Below are positions 27,746 through 41,125 of a DNA stretch of 64,000 nt, in pieces. The translations under genes and the position numbers were made by a program. The notes beneath the pieces were generated by a model. That model was not told where the DNA came from, did not search any database, and saw only the letters and a list, made by a program, of their open reading frames with translations. The stretch covers positions 62,279 to 126,278 of the forward strand of contig VWZL01000294.1 in the NCBI GenBank assembly GCA_013396915.1. The letters run 5' to 3'. The stretch comes from Stercorarius parasiticus. Its lineage: Eukaryota; Chordata; Aves; Charadriiformes; Stercorariidae. Numbering within the stretch: the stretch's first letter is position 1; every line of letters starts with the position of its first letter.

Positions 27746-28885
27746 TTGAGGGGCTGGGGGCAGATTGTTTTGTTGTTGTCTGAGATTTTTACTAACCATG
27801 CTGATTTTTACTAATGATGCTCATCAATCTATACATTTGCAACGGAACCTGCACCACATAATCATAGAAACAGCAGCAAGAAACTAAAACCACAGGTAGA
27901 TGTTTTCACTCCTGTTGCCAGTATGTTCTTTGCATTACATTGTGACTTTATAGAAGCCATTCCCTTTTCCAAGAGGAGTTTGTTGTCACTGTATGATCTA
28001 AGTTAAAGTTAATTAGTCTTCCTTTTCCCACTACAGAGCTTTTGTAATGTTGACTATGGGTAATCCTTGCTGGTAGGAATTGAGAAGCCTCTAAGAATGC
28101 AAAGTGTTGTCAAAACCATAAATGTCTACATGTATACAATTTCAGAATGTTCAGAATGGTAAAGAAATGCCAAAAAAGATATAATCTAATTAAATATGGG
28201 CTTCCATATTGTGGCGTTAAAATATATAAAAATAAAATTTATACTTTTATTGCCAAATTTCTCCCTGTTGCGAATAAGCACACCACCTTCATGTTGAAAG
28301 AATGAAATGTGACATCTCAAAACTAGAGCTTTATTAAATAAAAAAGCCTAAACCCAAGTAGATGTTTATTTCATAAGCAGCTATCTTGCCAGTGTATTAT
28401 ATCAATGGTCTATGTTAAAACCAAACTTTTTGTGAATTTTGTATAAAGTGCCCTGGGTATGCAAAATACTATATGAAAAAGACCATGAACACAGTCTCTG
28501 CCCCAAATGGTTTACCTGCTAAACATGACACAGTATGCCTACAAGTGGGAAACATGATACAGAATGTAATTCTAAAACAGAAAATTGCAAGTATTTTTTC
28601 CTCGTCTTATTTCCTAAAAAGCCTTTAGTATAAATGAGTTAATTGCTGGAGAGGTACAAGAAGCAAATTTTGAGAACACCAGTGAAGTGGGAGCAAACTG
28701 GACGGTGGGCGGTAACATCCAGGTACTCCAGAGGTGTCCGTGCTGCCATCGTTACCTGCAGGCTGGGGTCTATTCCTTAACACACTCCCCTGAAACTGGT
28801 CACCCATTTTCTGCACAACACGTGACTCTTCTGCTACATCTTGTTGGCCATCAAAGTGAGCGAGGCTTGAAGGAAAACCTAATAA

Positions 28886-28906
28886 CCCCCCACCCCCACC
28901 CCCCAC
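28886..28906. repeat. C-rich tract, possible G-quadruplex on minus strand
   Basis: Three runs of five to six C separated by single A residues. The minus strand therefore has G-runs long enough to be split into four G-tracts. It creates a run of glycines in an overlapping 126-codon minus-strand frame, which argues that frame is not real. Confidence 0.75.
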
Positions 28907-29724
28907 CAGCTGTTCATAGCAGCATGGAAACATGACTGTGCCTGCCATGGAGCCATCCAAACATCTCTGTGTTTGAGTATCTTTTCTTTTCCACAGTGCT
29001 CCCACACTAGTTCTGTTTTCAAGGTCACTATGACATTTTTACAGCTGTCACTCAAAGAAATAACACAGGAACTAGCTGCGGTTACAATGGCTATGGCAAT
29101 TTCGGTTGTTTAAAAGAGCTAAAATAACCAAAAAGTTCAATTGGTGAACAGCCTATTTATCTTGTGATTTGGACATCAGTTGAAGATAACGTTTCCTGGA
29201 ATTGATGCATATCTGTGTATGTGCTGAATCCAGGAGAGACCTTTTACTTTTTGTAAGAGGGCAATCAGCTAAACACTACACTTCCTCTATCTGATCTGTT
29301 CTTAGACACTAAGTTAAGAGTTTGGAATTTTTCAAGAGGTAGATTTTAAAATATAAAATATTCCAAGGAACAAAATAAGTTGTTTTTCTCATTCATTCAC
29401 TTTCCGAAGTCATGAATCAAATAGCTGACATTCCGTTCCTTGTAATTCACGAAACTTAAGTTAGTAAGGACTTCTCCCTATGGCTTTACTCAGTGGAGGG
29501 TTTGTACGTGAGTAGTATTTAGTCACATGTAGATGTAAATATCATTAATAAACCTCAGTATCTCAGTCCTCAAAGCTGATCCAACACTGGACTGAAGCTA
29601 GTAATTCCAGGGCAAAATGATGAAAAACTGCACATGCTACAAATACTACCATGGCACCATTTTAGATTCCCTTTATACTGCTGTGAATGACTTAATGAAG
29701 TGCAAAGAAAGAGGGGATCATTAA

Positions 29725-29830
29725 CGAAATGAGAAATAGGTTTCCCCACCTGTAAGATGGGGATAATCATTCTTACTTTTCCTGAAGAGTATTAATAGCC
29801 GCTAGAAAAGTGTGCTCTGGTTTTGTAATT
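29725..29830 (+). mobile_element. Ancient L2/MIR-type 3' tail (probable)
   Basis: GGTTTCCCCACCTGTAAGATGGGGATAATCATTCTTAC is the hallmark shared 3' block of amniote MIR and L2 elements (usual form: TTTCCTCATCTGTAAAATGGGGATAAT). It is followed by GAAGAGTATTAATAGCCGCTAGAAAAGTGTGCTCTGG, which resembles the decayed downstream part. This is the clearer of the two such tails in the window. Which family it belongs to needs a profile search. Confidence 0.7.
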
Positions 29831-32800
29831 ATTACTGTTAGAAGACAAGCTAAATGAAATGATTTATAATATGCTTTTAAATGGATATACAGACTATAGA
29901 ACAAATACTTTTTAGGGCTGTCTGAGCACAGTTTGAACACTAATCAACTGGATTAGAATCTGATTTAATTAAATTCTCTTTGTATGAAAAAAATCTTTTG
30001 GACAAAGAATACACTATTCCTTTAATATTTTTTTTTGGTGATTTTTATTTACTGCTTAAACAAAACAGAAAAAGGGAATAGTGAATTCAAAGTAAGAATG
30101 CTTGTGGGAGGAATATATAAAGGTTAAATTAAATTGGTCTTTGGACCAATTCAAGCTCTAAAAATAAGGTCATCTACATCTGTTACCTAGGTGTCATCTG
30201 AGCTGTGACTGTTTATGTGCATATACCCACACAGAAACTAGAGCAGACTCCTCAGTCTAGATTACTGTCAATCTCTTCTATAAACACGTCTTTCACTGAG
30301 CAGTTAATTGGGTAGAGAAAGGAAGATTTTCAGCAGAATGAAGACCCTCATTTCAGTTAACCTGATTAGAGGATTGTTCACATGCTGGGAAAGGCTAAAG
30401 CATCTATGCATTAATCTTTACAAAATAAAATCTATATAGGTCTACCTTGATGGTACAGATAATAGTAATGTATTCACTTGGCCTGTGCTTCAATGCAGCC
30501 CACTTTGGTCTTGGAACCATTTAACCATGCTATCATGATAGTATGCCCAAATTAGTAACCCCTGTAAGAGACAGTAGGTCCAAAGTAGCTCTGATGTGGC
30601 TGTGGGGTTTCTGACCTCCTTCTGGTCCCCCTTGAGACCAGGTGCTCTGAGGAAGGTGGTGGGGCACTTCTGCATCAGGCATCCCAACACCCACATACCC
30701 TTGGACAGTTACTCTCCGGATGAGGTTTAGATGAGGTGTCCTCTAAGTGTTTTATGAACAACAAACATGCAGTGCATGCAACGGCTCCTGATTGATCATG
30801 GTATTTACCACAAGGATGTAAACCAACTGTTAAATAGACAACCTGAGTATTTCTCAGGGTCTTAAAAGCTCGCCCGTAACATCTAAAAATGCTTTCAGGT
30901 TTCCTTGTTCCTTTTTCATTTTTGAAGTGCTGTATGAAAGAAACGTGTGGATCTTCATTGTTTCCTGACTGCAATAGGCTTCAAAGTGTCCACATTCTCC
31001 TCTGAAACGTGTATGTTCCCTCCTCCACTGACTTCCCCTGGAGCTGAAAATACTCTGCATCTTCAGTGCCCTTAGACCTTATAGTCATAGTAACTGCTTA
31101 TTCATTATTGCATGAAAGCTCAAGTATTTTGATAACTTTAAAAGGTCTTCTGTGAGTATGTATTTACATGTATATACACATGTACACATGCATTCATGAG
31201 CATAAGAGGTTCTCTATTGCTTTCTTAATTACTGTGGGATTTTGAACAATAATCTTTAAATAGGTTTTTATTTTGTACTTTCCTCACCCAGAAAAGAAAA
31301 TGATAATGTTAAGCATATGATCTAAAGAACTACAAGGGCATTTGGAAGTGCTGGTTTTACCGTATGAGGCCTGTGATTTACAGTATTCTAATCATGAAGT
31401 GCATTTTCAATTTACAGAAGGCTTTAGTGGGAGATGAGAGAGATTGAAGTAAAAATGAAGCTACGAAAACACACTGCTTTACTTAATTTAGGTAATTTCC
31501 CAGTATGTTTGAATTATATGGTAGTGTTCAAATCTAAATTGCATTTGTGAATGTTATCATGTATTAATTCACATCATAGTTATTTGTGTAATTGTATTTA
31601 CCGGCTTTGTAGCAGATAGCTAGCTTTCGGAGCAACCTAGTGATTACAATATAGTTCCTAAAAAGCACTGTTCACTAAGCCCAGTAAATATTCTAGACGT
31701 CTTGATTTCAACTGATTAACTAGACACTTGTATCACAGGAGAAAGAACTTTTATTTGAAACTGCTTATAGAATACTCAGTTTGTGGCATATCAACAGTTT
31801 ACCCCACAGAGACACCCACAGTAATATTTTTAAAAAGCATGAATAATGATGAAAAATTTTATATCATCTAGCTATAAGTGAGATATTTCACTTGCTTATT
31901 TAAAAAAATACAATACTTTGAACATTATAATTTGTGCTATAATGCTCTTTCACTGTATGTTCTTGTTTACAGAAAACCAGGTGTTGCTGAGTTTATCATC
32001 TGATAGTCATACTGAATTAAGTGGAAACTCTGGAATTAGGAATATTTCCACAGTAGAGGTAAGAGGGACAGGATAACAGTGACCCTTTGTAAGGAATAAT
32101 GTGATACATAGCTGGATGCGGGCCCCAGCTGTAAACATGATGGTCTGATTTTCAGACTGTTCTCACAAAAGATTGGGCTTTTCTCTGGTTGAAGTCTGTG
32201 GAAATGTGGAGTCCTGGTTTATTGACATGACCCTAGGAACCCTGGCCAAAAGCTGAAGGGGCACACTTGGACCCGGTCTTCTAAAGAGTCTTGTGCTTGA
32301 AGCAAGTCAGAAGAGTCCTCCAGGAGACCTGGCACTACACAGCGGTCAGAGTGAACGGGCTGGCTCAATGCAATGACCTGACATGTTAACCTTCTGCTTT
32401 AAGTAGTCTCAAAGGCCACATCTGTATTAGTAAATGAAGTGTACTTGAGAACAGCCCTGGATACGGTGGCCAAGGGGAGTGGGAGAGCCCACATCCCTGC
32501 AACTAAATGCCCCTCTGAGGTGCCTCTGGGGAATGGCTCTGGGAAAGCTCTGCTTCTTGAACTGCGCCCAGGAACTATTTGGGAAATTGTTAGTTGGCAA
32601 AAAAGAAGTATGCCAAGGACCATTCTAGAAATTTATTAGTACATGTAATTGTGTTCCTGTGTCTGGGAAAGGTTCTAGCCCTTAGCTGAGCTGACTGTTG
32701 TAGGCATAGCCTACTTTTTTAGCAAAGGTACTTCTTCCTAGGAGCTGTTAAGTAGAGAAAGGGGGTGCTTTTGCTCAGTTTATGTACCTACATATCAGAT

Positions 32801-35112
32801 ACAAAGTAGATCATGGATATGTTTAATTAAGCTTTTGCAAAGACTGTTTTTCGTGGGGCTGTTTTCTGAGAATTTAATTCACTTCTGGTTCAAAAGCAAT
32901 GAAGCCACACTTACTGAGCCAGTGGATGCAAGCTATTAAGTTCTGCTTATTAGAAGGAATTTCTTTAAATCATGGAGATTTTGAGGTAAAGAGCCTTACT
33001 GAAATGTATTGGGCTGATGCTCATGGCAAAATTTTGGTTCCTCTGAAGCCATTTCAACTTCCATTTAAGTGGAAGTGGGGTTTGACTCTGATGCAACTTA
33101 TTGTAATTAAACCTCTAATCTTCTAATGAAAGAGATTAAAGACAAAGGCTTTTGTGTAAAGATTATTATTTTTTTTTTGGTAACTGTAGTTTTCTGCTGT
33201 GAGGGTTCTGCGATTTAATTTAAGCATGAACTACCTCAACCCTTTCTGAAATAGCAGTTTAGCTCTGGGATCCCTACAGACAAGGCTCCCAGGAGAAAAG
33301 GCCTGAAATATCTTGAGGATAGATTAAAAGCTTCAGTAATGTTCCATTAAACCTTGCTGCTTTTAAAATAAATGGACACTTCATTCCTATAAGACATTTT
33401 ACCTGTAGACATTCATTTGGCGTCTCATGTTTTTAAATGACTTTGCCCCCATATTGCAGTCAAATCTTAAGGTATTACAGGAAAGAAGGATTAAGGAGAA
33501 ATACATATAATGACTGGTAAGATCAGCAATGGTAAGCAGACTGACTCAAGCTCAAATTTTAATTTCATGTGATGCTTGATGTGGTTCCAGGATGTTATTC
33601 TTGTTTTTGCTTCGTAGTATCAATTCATTAAAATAATTAGATGTGGCCTGGAAACTAAAACCATCCCACCTATGTCTTTTAGAGATGGCCAGATTAAAGT
33701 GTGTGGGTTTTTTAATAAGCACAAATGGATATGTGCGAAGTATTTTAATGGAAACCTGAAACCACAAACCATTTTCCTGCCTGTATGTTTTATAAGCAAA
33801 GCACTAAAACTTGGAATAGATTTAAAGCTCTCAAATCCGTCATTCTAACCCGATTCCCATTTTAAATGAATTTAGGTGAATATATGGTTTTAACCTCAGG
33901 ACTAAATCTACTACAGTAACCCTCAATTTCATCAATATTTGTGTTAATTATCAGCATTGTGGTAGCAGGTGTAGAACATTTTAAGTAATTAATATATCAC
34001 TGTTACAGGCAGTGTGCACCTGTATAAGAAGGGGTGGGAGCTCTATTTCACAAAAAGTAAAAGTATGTTGTCTTAGTAATACAGAAAATAAATAAAACTT
34101 GGAAGTCCTACTTCAGCTGTTGCTCTGAAGCTTTGGGCTCATATGATCCTGACATAGAGAAACAGGGATGACTGAAATCACAACAGGAGTTTTGCAGGAG
34201 GTTATAATACACGCAGTATTACTGACTGTGTAGGCTTACTTCTATACGTTTGTGCCACTCGAGTAATATTCAGGAGTCATTTTTTCTTCATTTATATATT
34301 GCTTTTTCTACACAAATAACTGATTTTGGCAAATGTGAAAGGCAATACTATTTCTGAAAGCACTGAGGTCCTGTGACTACTTTTATTTTCTTCAGAAATT
34401 ATTTCCAAAATCTCACCTAGTATTCTGTAAAGTCTTGTCTCCTCACCGTGGCAGGTTTGTATCTGTCAACCATTGCCTGTGTCATTGTGGTTCTGGTGGG
34501 AAGGAGCAGCTACAGAAAGCAGTAGTCACGGACAGAGACGTGATCTCAGAGATTGTAAAGGTCAGTCCCGTGACAGAGTCCAATTAGCTGGGATGCACCT
34601 CGCATTTGCCCATTTTTAATGGAGAGTCAGTGCAGAGATTGGAGTCATGCTGTGATATGCTCAATGGTGGCCTCAGCTGGTGGGCAGTTGCAGTTGTATC
34701 AGATGGAGGTTTCTCTTCTGGATGCAGTAAACCAGCACAGGAATCAAATATGTGGGTATTCACATCAGTCAAACTGTTTCTAAAACTGGGTGTGTTTGGA
34801 TGTTACGAATGGACTTGAAAAGCTTTTAGGAGAAGCCCCTAATAGAAAAGGGCGTTGTGGAGAACGTAGTGGAACCAGGTGTTTTCCATTTTGCAGATAT
34901 TCCCTTTATTGGCCCAGCTGCTGACCTCTGCTAGTCACTTAGCAATCTATGAGATGTCTCTGCTTCTATGTGATAAGAAAGCTGCTATCCACAGGTGGGT
35001 ATGGACACTCAGTGATAAGACAAAAAAGTATTTTTTCTCTTTAAGAAGAAGCTGCCCCCCAGATATGTGATGAAAGTTCAAAAATTAATAACTGATCTGA
35101 TAAAATCTTCAT

Positions 35113-35192
35113 AGCAATAGCTGATGTACTCTGATGTGTACATAGCTGATGTGGGTATGTGCATTTTAACCCACTCTGTGGGTATGTGCATA
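35113..35192 (+). repeat. Two interleaved short direct repeats
   Basis: ATAGCTGATGT occurs at 35117-35127 and 35142-35152, and GTGGGTATGTGCAT at 35151-35164 and 35178-35191. The two pairs have spacings of about 25 and 27 bases. Local duplication is the simplest explanation. Confidence 0.8.
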
Positions 35193-38100
35193 TCTAACAT
35201 TTTAATGTACTTACACTCTTTTTAAATTTTTTTTTTCTTTAGACCATGCATGTACAATGGACTCCTATTGACCTTTCCAAAGTCACACTTTCATTTGGCC
35301 TTTCATTTTCCTATGTTTTTCTGTTCTCCTAAAACTAAGACAAAATGTCGGAAGTAGAAATATTTATGAGAGCCATTTAGAAATATAGAATTCATCTCAA
35401 ATGAGTTGTGATTGAATAGTCTTCACAATTTTGTAGCAGGGAAACTTAATACAGAGTTGCCATGGAGACCAGTTCTTTGGCCACCGGTCGAACACATTAA
35501 AGCCTTTTAGTTCAGCAATATGCTATTTGCAGATGATGCCATACATGATATTAACAAGTGGTTTGCCTCCATTAAGAGGAAAATATCTCTAAAATTACAG
35601 CACTTCTTTTTAAAGAGGAGATATGCAAAACTGCTTGAAGTTATTTGAATAATCAGCGACATGCATGTTATCAGTTCATGAAAATACTGTCTTCAATAGG
35701 AGCGAAGCATGTTTATTGCATCAAAACTTAGCCAGCCATCCCAGTCAATGCTATGGAAATGTGAGATTGAATGGAGGCTGGCAAGATGTAAGTCTGGCAA
35801 ACCAACCTTCTTCCAAGTGAACTCTGCGCAGTCCTAAGGTGATCTGACCTTTTTTCCATTAGCCTTATTCCAAGTAATTCTTCTTTTGGGTGCAGGGCTG
35901 CTTTGAATACCAGGGTTGTGCTATACCATGAAGAGTTCTTCTCCTTCCAAAAGATTTATATTTATCACTGTTTAATGAAATCTTGTTTTTATAAATGGCA
36001 TGCTGTATTTTTACCGTGTGACCATCGCGCACAGTTCAGTAGAGTATGTTTAATGGAATAAATGGAAGCACACTAAACAGAAATGCAGAAACTCAGCAGA
36101 GGTAAACCACTTAATAGCAGTGCCTGTAATGAATTTCCTAAGTGGCCCACTTTATAAACTGATAACATAAACAGAGACTTAGCTATAAAGGCCCTTGATC
36201 AAGCAATGGGCAGAAACAAAATGAGAGGCAGAGCTGTAGCTATCAAAACCCATTCTGGTCAGGCAAGAGCCTGGGGCACTCCCTGTAATGGCTTATTTGC
36301 TGGCTAAGTCAGTATTTCATTCCTGCAGTCCAGCTGGACTGGAATGCTAAAATGCAGAGTTCCTCAGTCCACCAATGCTGTTTCAAATAGAGCCTGAATA
36401 ACATCAGGATTCTTTAACTTTCGCAGAGATTTAGCATGAGGCTTTCTGCAGAACAGCTATATCAGGCATGGAGGTGACCCAGAGAGGCCAGAGGTTGCTG
36501 TCATGGTATGCTATTATTTCACTGGTATCTTTTACTGGTCATTCCTGCTAGAGTGTAACAGCGTCCACATTAGTCAGTATTTTTCAGGAAGAAAGTTTTG
36601 TTCTCCATGCAGAAATCAAGTCAAGTCTCCAAATGTTACTCACTGTTGTGATATTTTTAGAAATGTCCGGTGGCTCCTGGCACAGGTGATTTTGGGTTCA
36701 AGAGTTTGGGAAAGCATGCCAGTATGAGTAGGAAATTTATATATTTTCCAGTATCCACAGATCTTGCTGCTGTTACAGGGACAAAATTCATAATGTGGTA
36801 AATGAACCAGCTATATGCTCTTGTTTGGTCAGTTAGTTTATTAACGTTGTATTTGGCTAAGGATGTATAGCAATGCTTTTGGAACTTCCCTTTGCAGAAG
36901 GACATCAGCTTCCCTCTCTGGGAGCAATGTGGTTCAGCTCACCCCTCTTCCCACTATGCAGAGTGTTCTGTGCAAGGGCTCCATTTTAATTTTCATTTTC
37001 CATGTTTGTCTGCAGTTCATTTAAACCCCAGCAAAATGTATAAATAAATCAAAATGTTCCTTTCACTTTGTCCTACATTATGCTGATAAATAGAGCTAGT
37101 TGATGCATTTTCAGTTTGTCACAATACGTCATTTTGCTGAAGTCAAACAAGAATGGGAGTCTGAGACTCAATGCCACGCATGAGGATTAGCAAATTAGTA
37201 ATGTGAGACACTTACATTCAAATCATGAGGTTGTGAATGATGTGTAAAATTTTGATATAAAATAAACAGATTGCATCTGTGGATGATTTTTCAATAAATG
37301 TGAAAAATACATTTTTTCCAGAAAATGGGTGGTTTTGACTATGGTCTGTCTTTGAAAGAAAGACTTTCAAAATCTTTAAATGTGGGGGAAAACCCCAGAG
37401 CTGTCACCTTCTATTCAGCTCTAGTAGTCAGCAATGAATTCCATTGCCATACTGAGTTTTATTTTCCTAGTTACATGAGGTTTCTCTCAAGTTCCCAGAA
37501 ATTTTCCTATATATTCCTTAATATAAATATAATTCATATTTGGCAGGGGTATGTTCCCAGTAAGCAAAATATGCTAGTACTCTGGGCTTTAAATTGGGCC
37601 TCAAAATATGGAGAAGTGATCAATTTTTTCAATGAGGTCCTGCTCCTGAAAAAAACTCTCAGAAAAATAGTCCATTGCTGCTATTGTGAGACACAAAGAG
37701 CAAAGCAATTTTTTTCCTTTGATACAGTGTTTCTTATCTGAAGTCTTCAACTCTAATGAAGGCCATAACTCATACTTATTTAAATATTACTACATTAGAC
37801 ACAATTTCTTTAAAAGAGGTAAAACTTCTTATTTGTTAGCATCTTTGGAATATGCTGCAAACCTGCTGAATCAGTAGCAGTACAAGGATTTTTAGTAACA
37901 CATGGAGATAAGTGAAGTTCATTGTTGTAATTTGGCATGCAGCTGGATGGAAAAAATGCCTGGATGGTGCGTGGGCAAGGTGAGAGCGAGGAGGCTCAGA
38001 AGCAATGTTTTGCTGCTCCTGTGGCTGCTACTGGAGGAAGACGGGGAGGCTCTGCCTCCGCTGCAGCATTGCCCCAGGCGTCCTGAAGGCCTTGGGGAAA

Positions 38101-38615
38101 AGAAGGTTTTGCCTTATTGCTGAACACATGCTAACAGCAAAGGGAAGTTCTGTTTCCCAGTATCACCCCAGCTGACAGCCAAAAAAGAGGGTGGGCTTCA
38201 AGACTAGTGATCAGCTCTGGTTGCTCTTTATACAGCACTTACTTACTGCTGCAAAGGACCATGACACCCAGGAGGGACATCTCTCGTATGTTAATCAAAG
38301 AGACGTAACACAAGCTCCCACCCTCTGGATATTGGGGCCCAATACTGCAAATTGCTGTGCACTTGCTGGGGAGCACTCAGCACTTCCCTGACAACTGGCA
38401 TCAATGAGAGTCAGGGCAAGGGGACCTCAGTAGCCCAAGGGACGTCAGTAGTCCCAAGAGGTGCTGAGCAACTGGCTCGATGGCTACCTGCATCTTCAGG
38501 CCCAAGGGAGCATTGAACAATTCATATTACTGCAGGGAAGACCAAAACCTTCAGATAGAATAGAAAAAGTTATTCAGATGCCTAGGAAAAAAGACAACCT
38601 TGAACGATTAAGAAC

Positions 38616-38638
38616 TGTGTGTGTGAGAGAGAGAGATA
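38616..38638 (+). repeat. (GT)n(GA)n microsatellite
   Basis: GTGTGTGTGAGAGAGAGAGA, a short compound dinucleotide repeat. Confidence 0.9.
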
Positions 38639-38900
38639 TTAATAGTCACATGACTGAGCATAGTATCCGATACAATACATAATTCATGAACTCACAGAAA
38701 AGAATGATTCACCTCTCCTTGAAAAATAATTAAGAAAGATGCCTGGTGATGCTGAGAATTCACCAAAGTCCGTCATTCTGAAAGAGAATGAAAACATGTC
38801 TATATTTGTATTCTACTAAGGCATTCCAAAATTCTTATAAAAGGGAGAACGAAACAAGATCTTTCAAATAACTATCAGTCTCCTTTGTAATTGTCAGAAA

Positions 38901-38934
38901 ATCAGTTTCCAAAAAAAAATCAGTTTCCAAAAAA
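38901..38934 (+). repeat. 18-bp tandem duplication
   Basis: ATCAGTTTCCAAAAAA is present at 38901 and again at 38919, joined by an A-run. It is a slippage-type duplication without evident function. Confidence 0.85.
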
Positions 38935-41125
38935 TCTTAACTTACATAAGCAACAAAAGAAATAATACAGCCATAAAGCAATACACAAATCAGGCAAGAA
39001 AAATTCACAAATTTTTTGTGAAATAAAGCTTACAGTTTTTGTTTTTCAAAAGAAGCTGAAGAGGTTCAGTCTTTTGTCAGAAATGGTTGGCCAGTGCTGT
39101 GTTCCTTGTACTGAATTGCTTTGCCTCTTTCCAGAAGGACAGGAAACGTGTTTCCTTATCAGGTTATAAAACAATACTGGAAAATTTGCAATTGTAATTA
39201 ATGGTGGCTGAGGTCATTAGTACAGTGATGTGAAAAGCTAAATTCGAGAGGTGTTGGAAGCATTTTGCAATGCACTTGCCCAAGAATATTTTTATTTTCT
39301 TCTGTGCCAAAGCACATTAATCTGAGAAAAGTCTCTCCCAGATTACATGGTGAATGAAATACATAATTTGGAAGTATTAGGGATAAAACACAATGTTTTT
39401 CTTATTAGCTAAAACACTTCTTCTGTCCTGAATTTCAGTGTAATGCACCAATTATTTCAGAAAGCAAAACATATCAGTGTGATTCCATGGTCTTTGCAAG
39501 GACCGAGCAAAAGACAATTGCAAATGAGTCTGAATGACCCAGTGCTGGGAGAAGGTCCTTTCTTTGCAGACCATGCTTGCTACCAATGGGAATTTTGTGG
39601 TGTTTTGCATCTGGTCAGGATTGTGTTATTTCGAGGAGAGGGACTGTCTGCACCAGTACAAGCCATTTTCAGCCTGGGTGTTTCAAGTGGGACCACGCTG
39701 GGAGTGCAGTAGTCACCAGGTGTAGGACAATGTTCTGAGAGGTGCCTTTAAAGGCAACTGAGATATGTATATAAATATGATAAAATGACTGTGGGATCTT
39801 GTCCTTCCATGGGCAGCAAAACATCTCCCTATAGCTCTGGAGGCCCACTTATAAAGGGCAAAAAAGCTTTCAGGTAATAAGCACTTTTCTCACCACTTAG
39901 TATCACAGGGGACAGAAGATAAAATGCAGTGTGTTCTTCAGGTAAGGGAGAGAAACATTTCACCTGCATGAAATTAAAATTTCCTAGGGAATTTTTTTCC
40001 TAATATCTGTTTTAATGAGCTTGTTTGTGTGAGTTTGTGCATGCATGTTATTATTATTTCACAATAACGTTGGAGAAACTTGGTTATAGCACTCACCCAA
40101 TTTATTTTATATGATAGCAGCTTAAATAACTCCTTCATTATGAAACAACAGATGAAGGTCCCCTTATCAATATCATGCAGACGAGATACTTTTAGGTGCA
40201 TATAGGTAGTACTTACAGAGGAATTGTATATGTGCTAAAGAGCAGGTGCTTTTGCTTCGAATTTATGGCTAATGAGAGACATCAAACATATGATGTTTGC
40301 CCTTCTAAGCATTGTTTGTCAAGAAAGAAAAGATTACTGAATATTCACACATGCTCTAGCCTAGCTGTGAGAATACACAGGGGTCAAGACCGTTGTTGTA
40401 ACAAAAGAGCACATCTCTTGTGGAGAGCGAAGACTAGCTCTAGTATTGTTGTATTTCCTCCTGATAATGGTAATTACTTTGCTTTGTCCACTTTGCAGTG
40501 CTTTTTGTGAATTTAACTAGATGAAAGCCTTCAGCCAGTAATGATAGCCAGCTTTGCTTTGGATTTCTGCCAGCAACCTATAATTAAAGTGTTTTCTTGA
40601 GAGAGAACCACTGTATAGTACCTATTGTGCATTATGTCCTTGGAACTTGACTGCAGTAATTGAAAAAAAATCTCCAATTTATACCTCTTTCTGTAACTAG
40701 TCACCTCATGGGACTGTGGCAAGTGAAATTTTATAACTGTGTTTCACAGGAATGCAAAAATTGACATAATAAAATATTTTACAGTGAATTAAGCTAAATA
40801 GAATGAAGGAACTAGTTCCAGAACGGAAGTGTTCACACATGAAATTATCAGGAGTGCCTACTAAGATTTAAGCACACACCCACCATTAATCTTTTATGTT
40901 TTCTGGCATAGATAAGACCTAAAGGTTCAAATCTTGTTTACTATGTAATTTAATATTGCTGAGCAAAAGGATTTCGTAGTGGCTTCAGTCAGAGACCTTT
41001 GAGAAACTGCTGTATATAGAATCATAGAATTGTTTAGGTTGGAAAAGACCCTTAAGATCATCAAGTCCAACCGCTAACCTAGCACTGCCAAGTCCACCAC
41101 TAAACCATGTCCCTAAGCACCACAT

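Larger units (their letters stand above)
27746..41016. other. Non-coding DNA, no gene recognised
   Basis: This 13-kb stretch contains no recognisable gene. It holds the probable ancient tail at 29725-29830, a C-rich tract at 28886-28906, small tandem repeats near 35113 and 38901, and possible very old repeat fragments near 28440-28570 and 38325-38440. The largest frame, 138 codons at 37325-37741, has no domain that I can name. Confidence 0.7.

Noticed and set aside
32090..32340. TGATTTTCAGACTG…TTGAAGTCTGTGG as an old palindromic repeat
   Set aside because: Only short words resemble such repeats; no extended order of blocks could be followed.
34440..34790. More GC-balanced segment considered as an exon or old repeat
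   Set aside because: Overlapping frames on both strands have no domain, and I could not match the text to a repeat family with any confidence.
35515..35565. LFADDA-like codons (ATGCTATTTGCAGATGATGCC), possible RT catalytic box
   Set aside because: Flanking sequence does not align with CR1 or another LINE in any convincing order, so a chance seven-codon match is more likely.
37325..37741. 138-codon plus-strand frame as an exon or small gene
   Set aside because: It has no known motif, overlaps another frame, and has AT-driven composition.
40920..40940. GGTTCAAATCT resembling a tRNA B-box
   Set aside because: No A-box at the right distance and no cloverleaf stems, so neither a tRNA nor a tRNA-derived SINE is supported.
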